Assembly (NCBI GenBank): GCA_963205265.1
Contig: CAUJJI010000090.1
Span: 1-34,573 of the forward strand
Source of the DNA: Pseudomonadota bacterium
GTDB taxonomy: Bacteria > Pseudomonadota > Alphaproteobacteria > Sphingomonadales > Sphingomonadaceae
DNA length: 34,573 nt
Direction of reading: 5' to 3'
The translations under genes were made by a program, and so were the position numbers. Below are positions 1-7,997 of the stretch, in pieces (the stretch's first letter is position 1; the number at the start of each line of letters is the position of its first letter). The notes beneath the pieces are model-generated. The model did no database searches and was not told the origin of the DNA. It saw nothing but the letters and a program-made list of their open reading frames with translations.

Positions 1-7
1 AAGATCG

Positions 8-793
8 CTATCCGCCCGGCTCTCGCGATCGGCGATAGGCCGCCGCCATGCGCGCGGCCATGTCGGGGCGGTTGGTGCAGTGGACCTGGCGCGCGGTCTC
101 GATGTCGATGAACTGCCCGATCGCCAGCTCCTCGGCGGAAAGGCAATTGGCTTTCATCATCCGCAGGGCGAAAGGCTCGCGCGCGCAGAGCCGGCCGGCC
201 AGCGCCAGCACGTCGGCATGCAAGGTCTCGCGCGGGAACAGGCGGGTGACGAGGCCCAGCTCGAGTGCCTGGGCGCCGGTCAGCTTCTCGGGAAAGAACA
301 GCAGCTCGCGAGCCCGGGCGCCGCCGACGATGCGGGCGAGCGACCAGGCGAGGCCCATGTCCCCGGATACGCCGACGTTGAGGAAGGCGGTGGAAAAGCG
401 CGCCTCGCCGGTGGCGAAGCGGAAGTCACAGGCAGCGGCATAGCCCATCCCGGCCCCGGCGCAGCCGCCGTCGATCGCGGCGATCGTCACTTGCGGCATG
501 GTGTGGAGCAGAGTCGCGGCATGGTGGATCAGGCCCAGGTCCTCCAGGGTCGGCGGGCCGGGCGAAGCCGGGCTCGGGTCGCCGCCGACGAGGTCGGCGC
601 CGACGCAGAAATCGTTGCCGGCGCCGCGCAGGACGACGACTCGCGCATCGCTGGCGGCGACGTCGCGGACCGCGTCGTAGATCGCGCCGCACATTTCGAC
701 GGTGACGCCGTTGCGGCGCTCAGGGCGATTGAGCGTGACCACGGCGATGGCGCCGTCGCGCTCGACGAGGACGGTCGGCTCGGCTCCGGTCAC
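8..793 (-). CDS. Enoyl-CoA hydratase/isomerase (crotonase) family protein
   Basis: A crotonase-fold enzyme of about 261 residues, full length for the family; members hydrate, isomerise or cleave acyl-CoA thioesters. Visible signatures are VTLNRPERR near the N-terminus, the oxyanion-hole segment FCVGADL and the second oxyanion segment DGGCAGAGMGYAAACD. The usual catalytic Glu region reads FLNVGVSGDMG, so the catalytic acid is not obvious and the precise reaction is open. The start is placed at the GTG at 793 because it overlaps the stop of the preceding 33-codon reading frame (GTGA), a typical coupling arrangement; a TTG at 808 is an alternative with no Shine-Dalgarno. It is divergent from the CMD-like genes. 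The family call is firm; the substrate is unknown. Confidence 0.85.
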   Translation of the reverse strand: MTGAEPTVLVERDGAIAVVTLNRPERRNGVTVEMCGAIYDAVRDVAASDARVVVLRGAGNDFCVGADLVGGDPSPASPGPPTLEDLGLIHHAATLLHTMPQVTIAAIDGGCAGAGMGYAAACDFRFATGEARFSTAFLNVGVSGDMGLAWSLARIVGGARARELLFFPEKLTGAQALELGLVTRLFPRETLHADVLALAGRLCAREPFALRMMKANCLSAEELAIGQFIDIETARQVHCTNRPDMAARMAAAYRRSREPGG

Positions 794-891
794 GAGGGGT
801 CCGCCCAATCGGGCTTGCGCCGCTCCGGCCGGTTCAAGGTCACGGTCATGACATGGCCATCGCTGGCGATCTGGCTGAATTCGGTCTTCAT
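790..891 (-). pseudogene. 33-codon crotonase N-terminal remnant, coupled to the next gene
   Basis: A short frame starts at ATG 891 behind a GAGGAG Shine-Dalgarno and encodes 33 residues. Residues 4-25 (SQIASDGHVMTVTLNRPERR region) look like the N-terminus of an enoyl-CoA hydratase. It then runs into a short unrelated tail (KPDWADPS) and stops at 790, with that stop overlapping the GTG start of the full crotonase. The octapeptide TLNRPERR occurs again about 20 codons into the full gene. The simplest reading is the remnant of a tandem crotonase copy whose body was deleted, leaving its ribosome-binding site to serve the intact gene. A functional leader peptide is an alternative. Confidence 0.6.
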
Positions 892-1032
892 GCCGCTTGT
901 CTCCTCGCCTGCACCGCGTTGCATGCGAAGCCGCGCCGGGTCAAGAAAGCGCGCCGTCGCTTAGCCGGTTGCTACCGGCCGGCCAACGGCTATGGGGTGG
1001 ACGAACGCGAAATGGATGCGAAAGGTTCGAGG

Positions 1033-1659
1033 ATGACTGTCGAGGCCAGCGGCGATCTCAATATCGACAAGCGGATGGAGGAAGTCGTCGGCCAGGGGCC
1101 GCGCATCGCCCCGATGGACGAGGACCGGCTCACCGACGAAGCCTACAAGCTGGCGATGGACATCCGGGCGGCTTTCGGCATTCCCGAGAACGGGGCGATG
1201 CCGGAATCGCTGCGCATGATGCTGGTCCATCCCAAGCTGTTCCAGGCGCAGATGACCATGGGGATCGCGCTCGCCGCCGGCACCATCCCCCCGCGCGAGC
1301 GCGAGCTTGCCGTGCTGCGCAGCGCGTGGATCTGCGGCGCGCCCTACGAATGGGGCGAGCATGTCGACATCGGCAAGCAGCGCACCGGCCTCAGCACCGA
1401 GGAAGTCGAGCGCTGCACCCAGGGGTCCAAGGCCGCCGGCTGGAGCGAGCACGATCGCGCGATCATGAAGGGCGTCGAGGAACTGCACATGCACCACATG
1501 ATCTCCGACGAGACCTGGGCAGTGCTGGCGAAAAGCTGGAACGACCAGCAGCTCACCGAATTCCCGCTGCTCGTCGGCATCTACACGGCGACGGCGATGC
1601 AGCAGAATTCGCTGCGCTTCCGCCTGGACGACCACAACCCCGGCCTCGCTCACCGCTGA
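1033..1659 (+). CDS. Carboxymuconolactone decarboxylase (CMD)-like protein, copy 1
   Basis: A 208-residue protein with the CMD/AhpD-like core. The segment from about residue 88, PPRERELAVLRSAWICGAPYEWGEH in outline, carries the conserved Glu, Arg, Tyr-Glu-Trp and His of the gamma-carboxymuconolactone decarboxylase branch. There is one Cys (WIC) but no AhpD CxxC pair, so peroxidase-type chemistry is unlikely. The start at 1033 follows AAAGG at a suitable distance; upstream in-frame ATGs (1012, 853) give extensions unlike the family. It lies 31 bp ahead of a paralogue at 1691 with the same architecture (GPRIAP, ERELA.LR, EWGEH, GWSEHD, SDETW, LAKSWN, YNPGL or HNPGL). Many sphingomonad catabolic clusters carry such proteins; the exact reaction is unknown. 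Confidence 0.85.
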   Translation: MTVEASGDLNIDKRMEEVVGQGPRIAPMDEDRLTDEAYKLAMDIRAAFGIPENGAMPESLRMMLVHPKLFQAQMTMGIALAAGTIPPRERELAVLRSAWICGAPYEWGEHVDIGKQRTGLSTEEVERCTQGSKAAGWSEHDRAIMKGVEELHMHHMISDETWAVLAKSWNDQQLTEFPLLVGIYTATAMQQNSLRFRLDDHNPGLAHR

Positions 1660-1690
1660 GCGGCACCGAACATCGACAATGGGAGACACC

Positions 1691-2323
1691 ATGGGCAAAC
1701 CCGAGACAGGCAGCATTTCCTTCGACGTCGCCGCGCGCCAGAAGCACGTCGTCGGCGACGGTCCGCGCATCGCGCCGCTGCCCAACGAGAAGATCGACCA
1801 GGCGGCCTGGGACCTGGTCAACGCCGTGCGCGCCGGTGCCGGTGCCGGGCCGACCGACGACATGCCGCCCTACATGCGGATCATGGCCAAGCATCGCGCG
1901 CTGTTCGAGCCGAACATGATCCTGGGCGAAGTGCTCTACAACGGCACGATCCCCCCGCGCGAGCGCGAGCTGGCGATCCTGCGCTGCGGCTGGCTGTGCC
2001 GCGCGCCTTTCGAATGGGGCGAACACGTCCGCATCGGCCAGCGCGTGGGCCTGACTCCGCCGGAGATCGAACTGGTGATGAGCGGCTCCTCGGCACCGGG
2101 CTGGAGCGAACATGACGCGGCAGTGCTGCGCGGCGTCGAGGAACTGATCGCCGACCATGTGCTGTCGGACGAGACCTGGAACACGCTGGCGAAAAGCTGG
2201 AACGAGCAGCAGCTGATCGAATTCCCGTTCATGGTCGGGCAGTACGTCGCGATCGCCTATACGCAGAATACGCTGCGGGTGCCGCTGGCGGACTACAATC
2301 CGGGGCTGTCGTCGCGGCCTTGA
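1691..2323 (+). CDS. Carboxymuconolactone decarboxylase (CMD)-like protein, copy 2
   Basis: A 210-residue paralogue of the gene just upstream; the two align along their whole length. The core is PPRERELAILRCGWLCRAP followed by FEWGEHVRIG. Here two Cys bracket GWL (CGWLC), with spacing CxxxC rather than the AhpD CxxC, so a redox role is not supported. The start at ATG 1691 follows GGGAG at 1681-1685; an ATG at 1679 lacks a good ribosome-binding site. Tandem copies with such conserved edges suggest a duplicated pair that may form a hetero-oligomer, as CMD proteins are usually oligomeric; that is inference. A strong GC-rich hairpin follows the stop codon. Confidence 0.85.
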   Translation: MGKPETGSISFDVAARQKHVVGDGPRIAPLPNEKIDQAAWDLVNAVRAGAGAGPTDDMPPYMRIMAKHRALFEPNMILGEVLYNGTIPPRERELAILRCGWLCRAPFEWGEHVRIGQRVGLTPPEIELVMSGSSAPGWSEHDAAVLRGVEELIADHVLSDETWNTLAKSWNEQQLIEFPFMVGQYVAIAYTQNTLRVPLADYNPGLSSRP

Positions 2324-2333
2324 CTTGCTCGTG

Positions 2334-2354
2334 GTCCCGGGTCGGGCCCGGGAC
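2334..2354. terminator. GC-rich hairpin between CMD copy 2 and cytochrome b gene
   Basis: A perfect 8-bp stem, GTCCCGGG at 2334-2341 and CCCGGGAC at 2347-2354, closes a 5-base loop. It starts 10 bp after the stop codon of the second CMD-like gene. No T-run follows, so intrinsic termination is uncertain. It could also be a dispersed intergenic palindromic repeat. The 2324-2408 gap holds nothing else obvious. Confidence 0.45.
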
Positions 2355-2408
2355 GATGGCGGGCGGCGGCGCTTCCCCTCGCGCCCGCAATCGCATAGTC
2401 TCCCCGCC

Positions 2409-3251
2409 ATGCGCGACGGGCAGCCAATCGCGAAGGAGCCTGGCGGCGGCGACCTCGTTCGCCGCCACCGCCTGTCGACGCGCCTGTGGCACTGGCTGAA
2501 TGTCGTCGCGCTGACCGTCATGCTGATGAGCGGGCTGATGATCTTCAACGCCCACCCGCGGCTCTACTGGGGCGAATACGGCGCCGATCCCGACCGGCCC
2601 TGGCTGGAGATCGTCGCGGACGACAAGGACAGGGGCGTGCTGCGGCTCGGCTCGCTGGCGGTCGAGACCACGGGCCTGCTGGGTGTCTGGAGCGACGGCG
2701 AGGGCCGGGTCCGCCGCCGCGCCTTCCCCGGCTGGGCGACCATTCCGGCAGGCTACGATCTCGCCGCCGCCCGGCTGTGGCATTTCGCTTTCGCCTGGGT
2801 CCTGGCTTTCGGCCTGCTCTGCTACCTGCTCTGGTCGCTGGCCAACGGGCACATCCGCCGCGATCTCCACATCGACGCTGCCGAGTGGCGCCCGGCGCAC
2901 ATCTGGCACGACGTGAAGCAGCATGCCCGGCTGCGCTTTCCCACCGGCGCGGCGGCGCTGCGCTACAACGTCCTGCAGAAGCTTGCCTATGCCGCGGTTC
3001 TCTTCGTCCTGCTGCCGCTGGCGATCGTCACCGGGCTTGCCATGTCGCCCGGGATGGACGCCGCCTGGCCCTGGCTGACCGAGCTGTGGGGCGGCCGGCA
3101 GAGCGCGCGGTCGCTGCACTTCATCGCCGCCTTCGCGCTGGTCGGCTTCGTCATCGTCCACCTTGTCATGGTCGTCCTCGCCGGTCCGTTCAACGAAGTG
3201 CGCGCCATGGTCACCGGCCGCTACCGCCTGCCGGGGGAGCGCGGGCGATGA
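2409..3251 (+). CDS. Cytochrome b561-type membrane protein
   Basis: A 280-residue integral membrane protein with four predicted helices, near residues 28-45, 115-140, 190-212 and 235-262. Candidate haem-ligand histidines are H20/H28 (RHRLSTRLWHW), WHFAFAW in helix 2, and LHFIAAF and VIVHLVMV in helix 4, matching the bacterial di-haem cytochrome b561 pattern. A soluble loop of about 70 residues separates helices 1 and 2. It probably passes electrons between the quinone pool and the periplasmic molybdoenzyme encoded next, whose ATG overlaps this stop codon (ATGA). The start at 2409 omits an unlikely Arg-rich extension. The family call is good; donor and acceptor are inferred from context. Confidence 0.8.
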   Translation: MRDGQPIAKEPGGGDLVRRHRLSTRLWHWLNVVALTVMLMSGLMIFNAHPRLYWGEYGADPDRPWLEIVADDKDRGVLRLGSLAVETTGLLGVWSDGEGRVRRRAFPGWATIPAGYDLAAARLWHFAFAWVLAFGLLCYLLWSLANGHIRRDLHIDAAEWRPAHIWHDVKQHARLRFPTGAAALRYNVLQKLAYAAVLFVLLPLAIVTGLAMSPGMDAAWPWLTELWGGRQSARSLHFIAAFALVGFVIVHLVMVVLAGPFNEVRAMVTGRYRLPGERGR

Positions 3252-3982
3252 TCACCCGGCGCGGACTGCTCGGGGCCGGCGCCGGCGGCCTGCTGCTCTC
3301 GGGCTGCGACCGGCCCTCCGTCCGCTCGCTGCTCGAAAGCGCCGCGGGGCTGCACGAGGACTCGCAGCGCCTGATCGCCGGAAAGCAGGCCCTGGCGCGC
3401 GAGTTTCCGGAAAGCGCGATGTCGCCCCAGTTCCGCGTCAACGGCAGCCGCGAGGTGGCCGACAGCGGCTATCGCGCCCACCTGGCCGAAGGCTTTTCGC
3501 GCTGGCGCCTCGCGGTCGACGGCCTCGTCCGCCGGCCGCTCGCCTTGCCGCTGGCCTATCTGATGGCATTGCCGCAGCGCGAGCAGATCACCCGCCACGA
3601 CTGCGTCGAGGGCTGGAGCGCGATCGGCAAGTGGCAGGGGCCGCAGCTGTCGCGCGTGCTCGACCTCGCGGGATTGCTGCCCGAGGCGCGCTACATCGTG
3701 TTCCACTGCGCCGACCGCTTCGGCACGGCGCCCTATTACGAATCGATCGACCTGGTCGATGCATTCCACCCCCAGACGATCCTTGCCTGGCGAATGAACG
3801 GCCAGCCGCTGCCGCTGGTCCACGGGGCGCCGCTGCGGCTGCGGGTGGAACGCCAGCTCGGCTACAAGCAGGCGAAATTCGTCATGCGGATCGAGGCGCG
3901 CACTTCGCTGGCCGGCCTCTACGGCGGCAAGGGCGGCTACTGGGAGGACGCCGGCGACTACCAGTGGTACGCCGGCATCTGA
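3248..3982 (+). CDS. Molybdopterin-dependent oxidoreductase, sulfite-oxidase fold, Tat lipoprotein
   Basis: A 244-residue protein with an N-terminal MITRRGLLGAG Tat-type motif running into a lipobox-like LLLSGC (Cys20), so it looks exported folded and anchored as a lipoprotein. The catalytic region TRHDCVEGWSAIGKW contains the Cys (about residue 119) that ligates molybdenum in the sulfite-oxidase family. It lacks the C-terminal dimerisation domain of true sulfite oxidases and is closer in size to MsrP/YedY-type enzymes. It is translationally coupled to the cytochrome b561 gene, which would be its redox partner. The partner is not a standard MsrQ by sequence, so the substrate should not be assumed to be methionine sulfoxide. 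Confidence 0.85.
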   Translation: MITRRGLLGAGAGGLLLSGCDRPSVRSLLESAAGLHEDSQRLIAGKQALAREFPESAMSPQFRVNGSREVADSGYRAHLAEGFSRWRLAVDGLVRRPLALPLAYLMALPQREQITRHDCVEGWSAIGKWQGPQLSRVLDLAGLLPEARYIVFHCADRFGTAPYYESIDLVDAFHPQTILAWRMNGQPLPLVHGAPLRLRVERQLGYKQAKFVMRIEARTSLAGLYGGKGGYWEDAGDYQWYAGI

Positions 3983-3994
3983 ACGCGCTCTGGA

Positions 3995-4456
3995 CTAGGC
4001 CTCCATCGCCTCCATCGCCGCGTCCTTGATCCAGTCGCCGCTGTCCCTGGCCTGCTCGTAGATGTCGAGGTGGCGGATCTTGCTGTCCTTGGTGAAGCGA
4101 TAGACGGCGATCACGTTCTTGCGGATGAAGGTATCGCCGCGGTAGTGGCGCTCCTCGATTTCCTGGAACACCGTGTCGCCCACTTCGGTGACGTAGAACT
4201 CGGTCATCTCGAACCGCGTGCCGCCGCTGGCCCAGCCGGTGAGAAAATGGGTATAGTCGTCCCAGGTAAGCTCTTCGAGGTAGGCGCCGACGCGCTTGAA
4301 TTCGTCGACGGCGACGAATTCCGCGACCGGCGCCCAGTCGGACGGCGACTTGACGCCGGCCGCCATGACCTTGCCCTGGGCGGCGACGAATTCTTTGACC
4401 CTGCGCGTCAGCGGGCCGAGCTGGTCGTTGGTGGCGGTGGCGGTCATCACTCGCAT
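3995..4456 (-). CDS. NTF2-fold (SnoaL-like) protein downstream of Rieske oxygenase
   Basis: A 153-residue protein with the look of a cone-shaped NTF2 fold: an N-terminal helix, then TDFY-like strands ending VIAVYRFTKDSKIRHLDIYEQ. It starts at ATG 4456 behind a strong GGGGAGAGG, 23 bp after the Rieske alpha-subunit stop and on the same strand, so the two are probably one transcript. Beta subunits of ring-hydroxylating oxygenases share this fold, so it may be a diverged beta-like partner; it could equally be an isomerase or hydratase acting on the oxygenase product. An ATG at 4447 is a possible alternative start. The function is not assigned by sequence. Confidence 0.75.
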   Translation of the reverse strand: MRVMTATATNDQLGPLTRRVKEFVAAQGKVMAAGVKSPSDWAPVAEFVAVDEFKRVGAYLEELTWDDYTHFLTGWASGGTRFEMTEFYVTEVGDTVFQEIEERHYRGDTFIRKNVIAVYRFTKDSKIRHLDIYEQARDSGDWIKDAAMEAMEA

Positions 4457-4479
4457 GGTCCTCTCCCCGTTCTTGCGAT

Positions 4480-5847
4480 TCAGGCTTTTGCCTTGCTGTC
4501 CACCCAGCTGTCGAGCACCGAGTGGTAATAGGCCAGGCGCACTTCCTGCCTGGTCAGCGACATGAATTCGAGGCCGCTGTTGCGCAGGCCGTTCTGCTGG
4601 CGCTGCATCATTTCCCAGTCCTGCTCGAGCGCCAGGAAATAGGTGAAGTGGTCGCCCTCGGCGATGTCGAGCTGCGCTGCGCGCTGCAGCCGGCGCTGCT
4701 CCGGCGGCAGCCACATCAGGGCGATCACGTGCCAGTAGCAGCGGTTCGGATCGCCGTCCTCGTGCGGCATGGAGATGATGATCGTCGCCTCGCCGGCCCG
4801 GATCGTCATGAACAGGTTCGGGAAGACGAGGTGGAAGTGGTTGTCGCTCATCTGCACGTCGGTCAGGCCCGACACGTCGAGGCCTTTGGCGGTCAGCGTG
4901 TCGCGCGTCGCCTGCTGCAGCAGCTGGCGGCCGGTGACGCCCGGCGGGAAGCTCAGCTTGCCGGCCGGGTCGCGGTAGGTGTCGAGCAGCGCTTCGAAGC
5001 GGGGCAGGACTTCGACGACGCCGGGGAATGTCGCCGGCAGGCTGCGGATCGAATCGGCCTGCTGCTCGGGTCCGAAATCCTCGAGGTTGGCGGCGCCGAA
5101 CGGGCCGGTGGCGACGCTGTGGTCGCCGAAGAAGCCGTAGCGTTCCTTCGATTCGTCCATCGCCGGGATCAGCTCGGGGTGGACGCCCTGGATGTGGTAG
5201 CCTTCCTGGAAGGCATCCATCACCACTTTCCAGTTGCAGTCCAGGCTCTCGCGGACGTTCAGGCCGACGGGGACCATCTCTTCCAGCCGGTACGGCGCCA
5301 GCAGTTCGGCGACTTCGCCGAGGAAGTCCGAAAGCGGCGCGGCATTGCGGTCCGGGTTGAGGAAGACGAAGCCGGCGAAGCATTCGACCGGAACCTCGAC
5401 CAGGCCGAGCGCGTCCTTGTCGCCGACGAACTCCTCGACCGATCCGTCGAAATCCGGCTTGGCGACGGCCAGCAGCTTGCCGTCGAGGCCGTAGGACCAG
5501 TTGTGGTAGGGACAGGTGAACCGCGCCGCGCGACCCTTGCCCGCGCACAGCGCGTTGCCGCGATGGCGGCAGGCGTTGACGAAGCCGCGCACCACTGCGT
5601 CCTTCCCGCGCACCAGCACGAAGGACTGGTCGAAGATGCGGTACTCCATCCAGTCGCCGGCTTCGGGTATGTCGTCGGCACGGCCGGCGACTTGCCAGAC
5701 CCGCATCCACAGCCGCTCGCGCTCGCGCTCGTGGAAGCGGCGCGAGTGGTAGCGGTCGGTCGAAACCTGCATCTTGAAGGGGGTGAAATCGATTTCCGAG
5801 ATCAGCGGTCCCTTGTCGATGCACTCTCCAGGGCGCGTCGGCTGCAT
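4480..5847 (-). CDS. Rieske non-haem iron oxygenase, alpha subunit
   Basis: A 455-residue aromatic-ring-hydroxylating oxygenase alpha subunit. The Rieske [2Fe-2S] site is Cys93-x-His95 (ACRHRG) and Cys112-x2-His115 (TCPYHNW), with exactly 16 residues between them. The mononuclear iron site is DAFQEGYHIQGVH, giving the bridging Asp211 and ligands His218 and His223, with the third carboxylate probably in EQDWE near the C-terminus. The start at ATG 5847 has AGGAG upstream; GTG 5850 is possible. It would incorporate O2 into an aromatic, steroid-like or carnitine-like substrate using a separate reductase, none of which is encoded here. A TetR gene is divergent, 142 bp away, suggesting substrate-responsive control. 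Confidence 0.93.
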   Translation of the reverse strand: MQPTRPGECIDKGPLISEIDFTPFKMQVSTDRYHSRRFHERERERLWMRVWQVAGRADDIPEAGDWMEYRIFDQSFVLVRGKDAVVRGFVNACRHRGNALCAGKGRAARFTCPYHNWSYGLDGKLLAVAKPDFDGSVEEFVGDKDALGLVEVPVECFAGFVFLNPDRNAAPLSDFLGEVAELLAPYRLEEMVPVGLNVRESLDCNWKVVMDAFQEGYHIQGVHPELIPAMDESKERYGFFGDHSVATGPFGAANLEDFGPEQQADSIRSLPATFPGVVEVLPRFEALLDTYRDPAGKLSFPPGVTGRQLLQQATRDTLTAKGLDVSGLTDVQMSDNHFHLVFPNLFMTIRAGEATIIISMPHEDGDPNRCYWHVIALMWLPPEQRRLQRAAQLDIAEGDHFTYFLALEQDWEMMQRQQNGLRNSGLEFMSLTRQEVRLAYYHSVLDSWVDSKAKA

Positions 5848-5989
5848 CACGCATCTCCTCTCTTATCCTCCCGTGGCTAGTCGCTGGGGCGAGTCGGATC
5901 AACAAGTAATGTCAGGCAGCGTTCTCATTTAGCCTTGACCCCGGCGCCGGGCGATTCCAGACCATGGGCTCCGGCAGTCTGGAGAGCGC
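5848..5989. promoter_or_regulatory. Divergent control region, Rieske operon / TetR gene
   Basis: This 142-bp gap separates the Rieske operon (leftward) and the TetR gene (rightward). It is less GC-rich than its flanks at 5890-5935. An imperfect inverted pair, GTCAGGC at 5911-5917 and GCCTTGAC at 5932-5939, could be an operator, but the arms differ by a one-base bulge and the spacing is long. GGAGAG at 5981-5986 is the TetR ribosome-binding site. Confidence 0.4.
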
Positions 5990-6661
5990 ATGACACGGCA
6001 AGACGCGGCATTGCCGATGACCGGCGAGCCCGGCCGCCCGCCTCGCGAGAGCGGGCGCGGACCGGGGCGGCCGACGCGCGATCAGATCGCACAGCGCAAC
6101 CGCGAACTGCTCGATACCGCGCTGGACCTGTTTCTCGAACGCGGCTTCGAAGGGACGACGATCGAGGCGATCATCGACGCGCTCGGCATGTCCCGCCGCA
6201 CCGTCTATGCGCGCTACGGCGACAAAATCACCCTGTTCAAGGCGGCGCTGCAGCGCGCCATCGACGATTGGGTGGTGCCGGCCGAACGGCTGCGCGCGGC
6301 CGAGACCGAGGACCTCGAGGAAACGCTGCTGGGGATCGCGCGGCTGATGGTCGCCAATGTCCGGACCCCTTCGGGCATGCGCCTCGCGCGGATCGCCAAT
6401 GCCGAGGTCTTCCGCATGCCGGAGATCGCCGACTACCTGTGGCAGGGCACGGCGCAAGTGGCGCTGGCCTATCTCGGCGACCTGTTCCGCCGCCGCCTGT
6501 CGCCGGCGACGGCCGACGACGCGGCGCTGGCCTTCCTGCTGCTGGTCGTCGAGGGTGCTTTCCAGACCAAGGTCTGGCACCGGATGGCCGACGCGGAGCT
6601 GGACCGGCAAGTGGTCTACCGGACGCGGCTGTTCCTCAACGGGGCGGTAACCGCCGGCTGA
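5990..6661 (+). CDS. TetR/AcrR-family transcriptional regulator
   Basis: A 223-residue regulator. After a Pro/Arg-rich, probably disordered start of about 35 residues, the helix-turn-helix is clear: LDTALDLFLERGFEGTT, then IEAIIDALGMSRRTVYARYGDK and LFKAAL, the canonical TetR N-terminal pattern. The remaining 130 residues are the helical ligand and dimerisation domain, with a TetR_C-like end (LLLVVEGAF). It is divergent from the Rieske operon and is its most likely local repressor, released by substrate or product; this is inference from position. It is the only transcription factor recognised in the window. A 6-bp stem hairpin separates it from the convergent wecC gene. Confidence 0.9.
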   Translation: MTRQDAALPMTGEPGRPPRESGRGPGRPTRDQIAQRNRELLDTALDLFLERGFEGTTIEAIIDALGMSRRTVYARYGDKITLFKAALQRAIDDWVVPAERLRAAETEDLEETLLGIARLMVANVRTPSGMRLARIANAEVFRMPEIADYLWQGTAQVALAYLGDLFRRRLSPATADDAALAFLLLVVEGAFQTKVWHRMADAELDRQVVYRTRLFLNGAVTAG

Positions 6662-6673
6662 GCCGGTGTGCTC

Positions 6674-6689
6674 CCCGGCGCAGGCCGGG
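6674..6689. terminator. Bidirectional hairpin between TetR and wecC
   Basis: CCCGGC at 6674-6679 and GCCGGG at 6684-6689 form a 6-bp stem with a GCAG loop in the 34-bp gap between two convergent genes. There is no T-run on either strand, so it is a possible terminator on position and symmetry only. Confidence 0.4.
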
Positions 6690-6695
6690 CAGCGA

Positions 6696-7997
6696 TCAGC
6701 TGGCGAGCCGCAATCCCGGCTCGCGCTGCTCCGCCGCCCGGGGCTGGTCGGGCCAGATGCCGCGGGTGTCGTAGACCAGCTTGCCGCTGCGCTCCGCCAG
6801 GGGGACGACGCGGAACACGTCGTGGTCGACGAGGACGACGAGGATGTCGCAATCCTCGAGCGCCGTGTCGAGGTCGATCAGGCTCGCGCCGGTATCGGTG
6901 AACTCGATCGGCAATTCGGCGGCATAGGGTTCGACGACGTGGATGCGGTGGCCGAAGCGGCGGGCCAGCGTCGCCGCGACCAGCCGCGCCGGGCTTTCGC
7001 GGAAATCGTCGATGTTGGCCTTGAAGGCGAGGCCGAGGCAGGCGACCCGCGCATCGGGATGGGCTGCGACCAGTTCCTCGGCCTTGGCGATGACATGGCG
7101 GATCTTGCCATCGTTGACCCCGCGCGCCGTGCGGATCAGCGGGGTCGCCTCGGGGGCGCCGTGGACGATGAACCAGGGATCGACGGCGATGCAGTGGCCG
7201 CCGACGCCGGGGCCGGGCTGGAGGATGTTGACGCGCGGATGGCGGTTGGCGAGGCGGATCACTTCCCAGACGTCGAGGCCCATGCTGTCGGCGACGATCG
7301 AAAGCTCGTTGGCGAAGGCGATGTTGACGTCGCGGTAGGCGTTCTCGACCAGCTTGGTCATCTCGGCCGAGCGGGCATCGGTGGTGACGCAGGCGCCGCG
7401 CACGAAGCGCTTGTAGAAGGCCAGCGCCTTTCTCGCACAGCGCGGGCTGATGCCGCCGATCGAGCGGTCGTTGTTGGTCAGTTCCTCGAGAATGCGGCCG
7501 GGCAGCACGCGCTCGGGGCAATAGGCGATCGAGATGTCGGGCGTCTCGCGGGTGAGGCCGGGGCACTTCAGGTCGGGCCGCAGTTCGGCGATGAAATCGC
7601 GCAGCTGCTCGGTCGTGCCGACCGGCGAGGTGGATTCGAGGATGACGACGTCGCCCGCCTTCAGCACCGGCGCGACCGAGCGCCCGGCGGCGAGGACATA
7701 GGAGATGTCGGGGGCGTGGTCCTTGTCGAAGGGCGTCGGCACGGCGATGACGAAGACGTCGGCCGGCGCGATCGTGGTCGAGGCGGACAGCAGGCCGCGG
7801 GAAACGACGCCGTGGACCAGGCCGTCGAGATCGACTTCCTCGATATGGATCTCGCCGCGGTTGATCGTATCGACGACCTTCTGCGAGACGTCGATGCCCT
7901 GCACCTTGCAGCCTGCCCGCGCGATGATCGCGGCGGTCGGCAGGCCGATATAGCCCAGTCCGACTACGCAGACGTCGGGCTTGAGATCAGATTTCAT
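6696..7997 (-). CDS. wecC: UDP-N-acetyl-D-mannosamine dehydrogenase
   Basis: A 433-residue UDP-sugar dehydrogenase oxidising UDP-ManNAc to UDP-ManNAcA with two NAD+. The N-terminal Rossmann motif is VVGLGYIGLP (residues 11-20); ESTSPVGTTE at 121-130 and AYCPERVLPG at 158-167 are typical of the ManNAc branch. Lys215 and Asn219 lie in TKLVENAYRDVN, and the catalytic Cys269 is in GPGVGGHCIAVDPWF. The C-terminal UDP-binding domain is present (LGLAFKANIDDFRESPA). The start at ATG 7997 overlaps the end of wecB by 11 bp, so the two are translated together. The product feeds capsule, exopolysaccharide or surface-glycan synthesis. Other UDP-HexNAc dehydrogenases (WbpA type) are the alternative. Confidence 0.9.
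   Translation of the reverse strand: MKSDLKPDVCVVGLGYIGLPTAAIIARAGCKVQGIDVSQKVVDTINRGEIHIEEVDLDGLVHGVVSRGLLSASTTIAPADVFVIAVPTPFDKDHAPDISYVLAAGRSVAPVLKAGDVVILESTSPVGTTEQLRDFIAELRPDLKCPGLTRETPDISIAYCPERVLPGRILEELTNNDRSIGGISPRCARKALAFYKRFVRGACVTTDARSAEMTKLVENAYRDVNIAFANELSIVADSMGLDVWEVIRLANRHPRVNILQPGPGVGGHCIAVDPWFIVHGAPEATPLIRTARGVNDGKIRHVIAKAEELVAAHPDARVACLGLAFKANIDDFRESPARLVAATLARRFGHRIHVVEPYAAELPIEFTDTGASLIDLDTALEDCDILVVLVDHDVFRVVPLAERSGKLVYDTRGIWPDQPRAAEQREPGLRLAS

Noticed and set aside
853..1032. N-terminal extension of the first CMD-like protein from ATG 853
   Set aside because: The extension overlaps the divergent gene's 5' end, is unlike CMD proteins, and ATG 1033 has its own ribosome-binding site.
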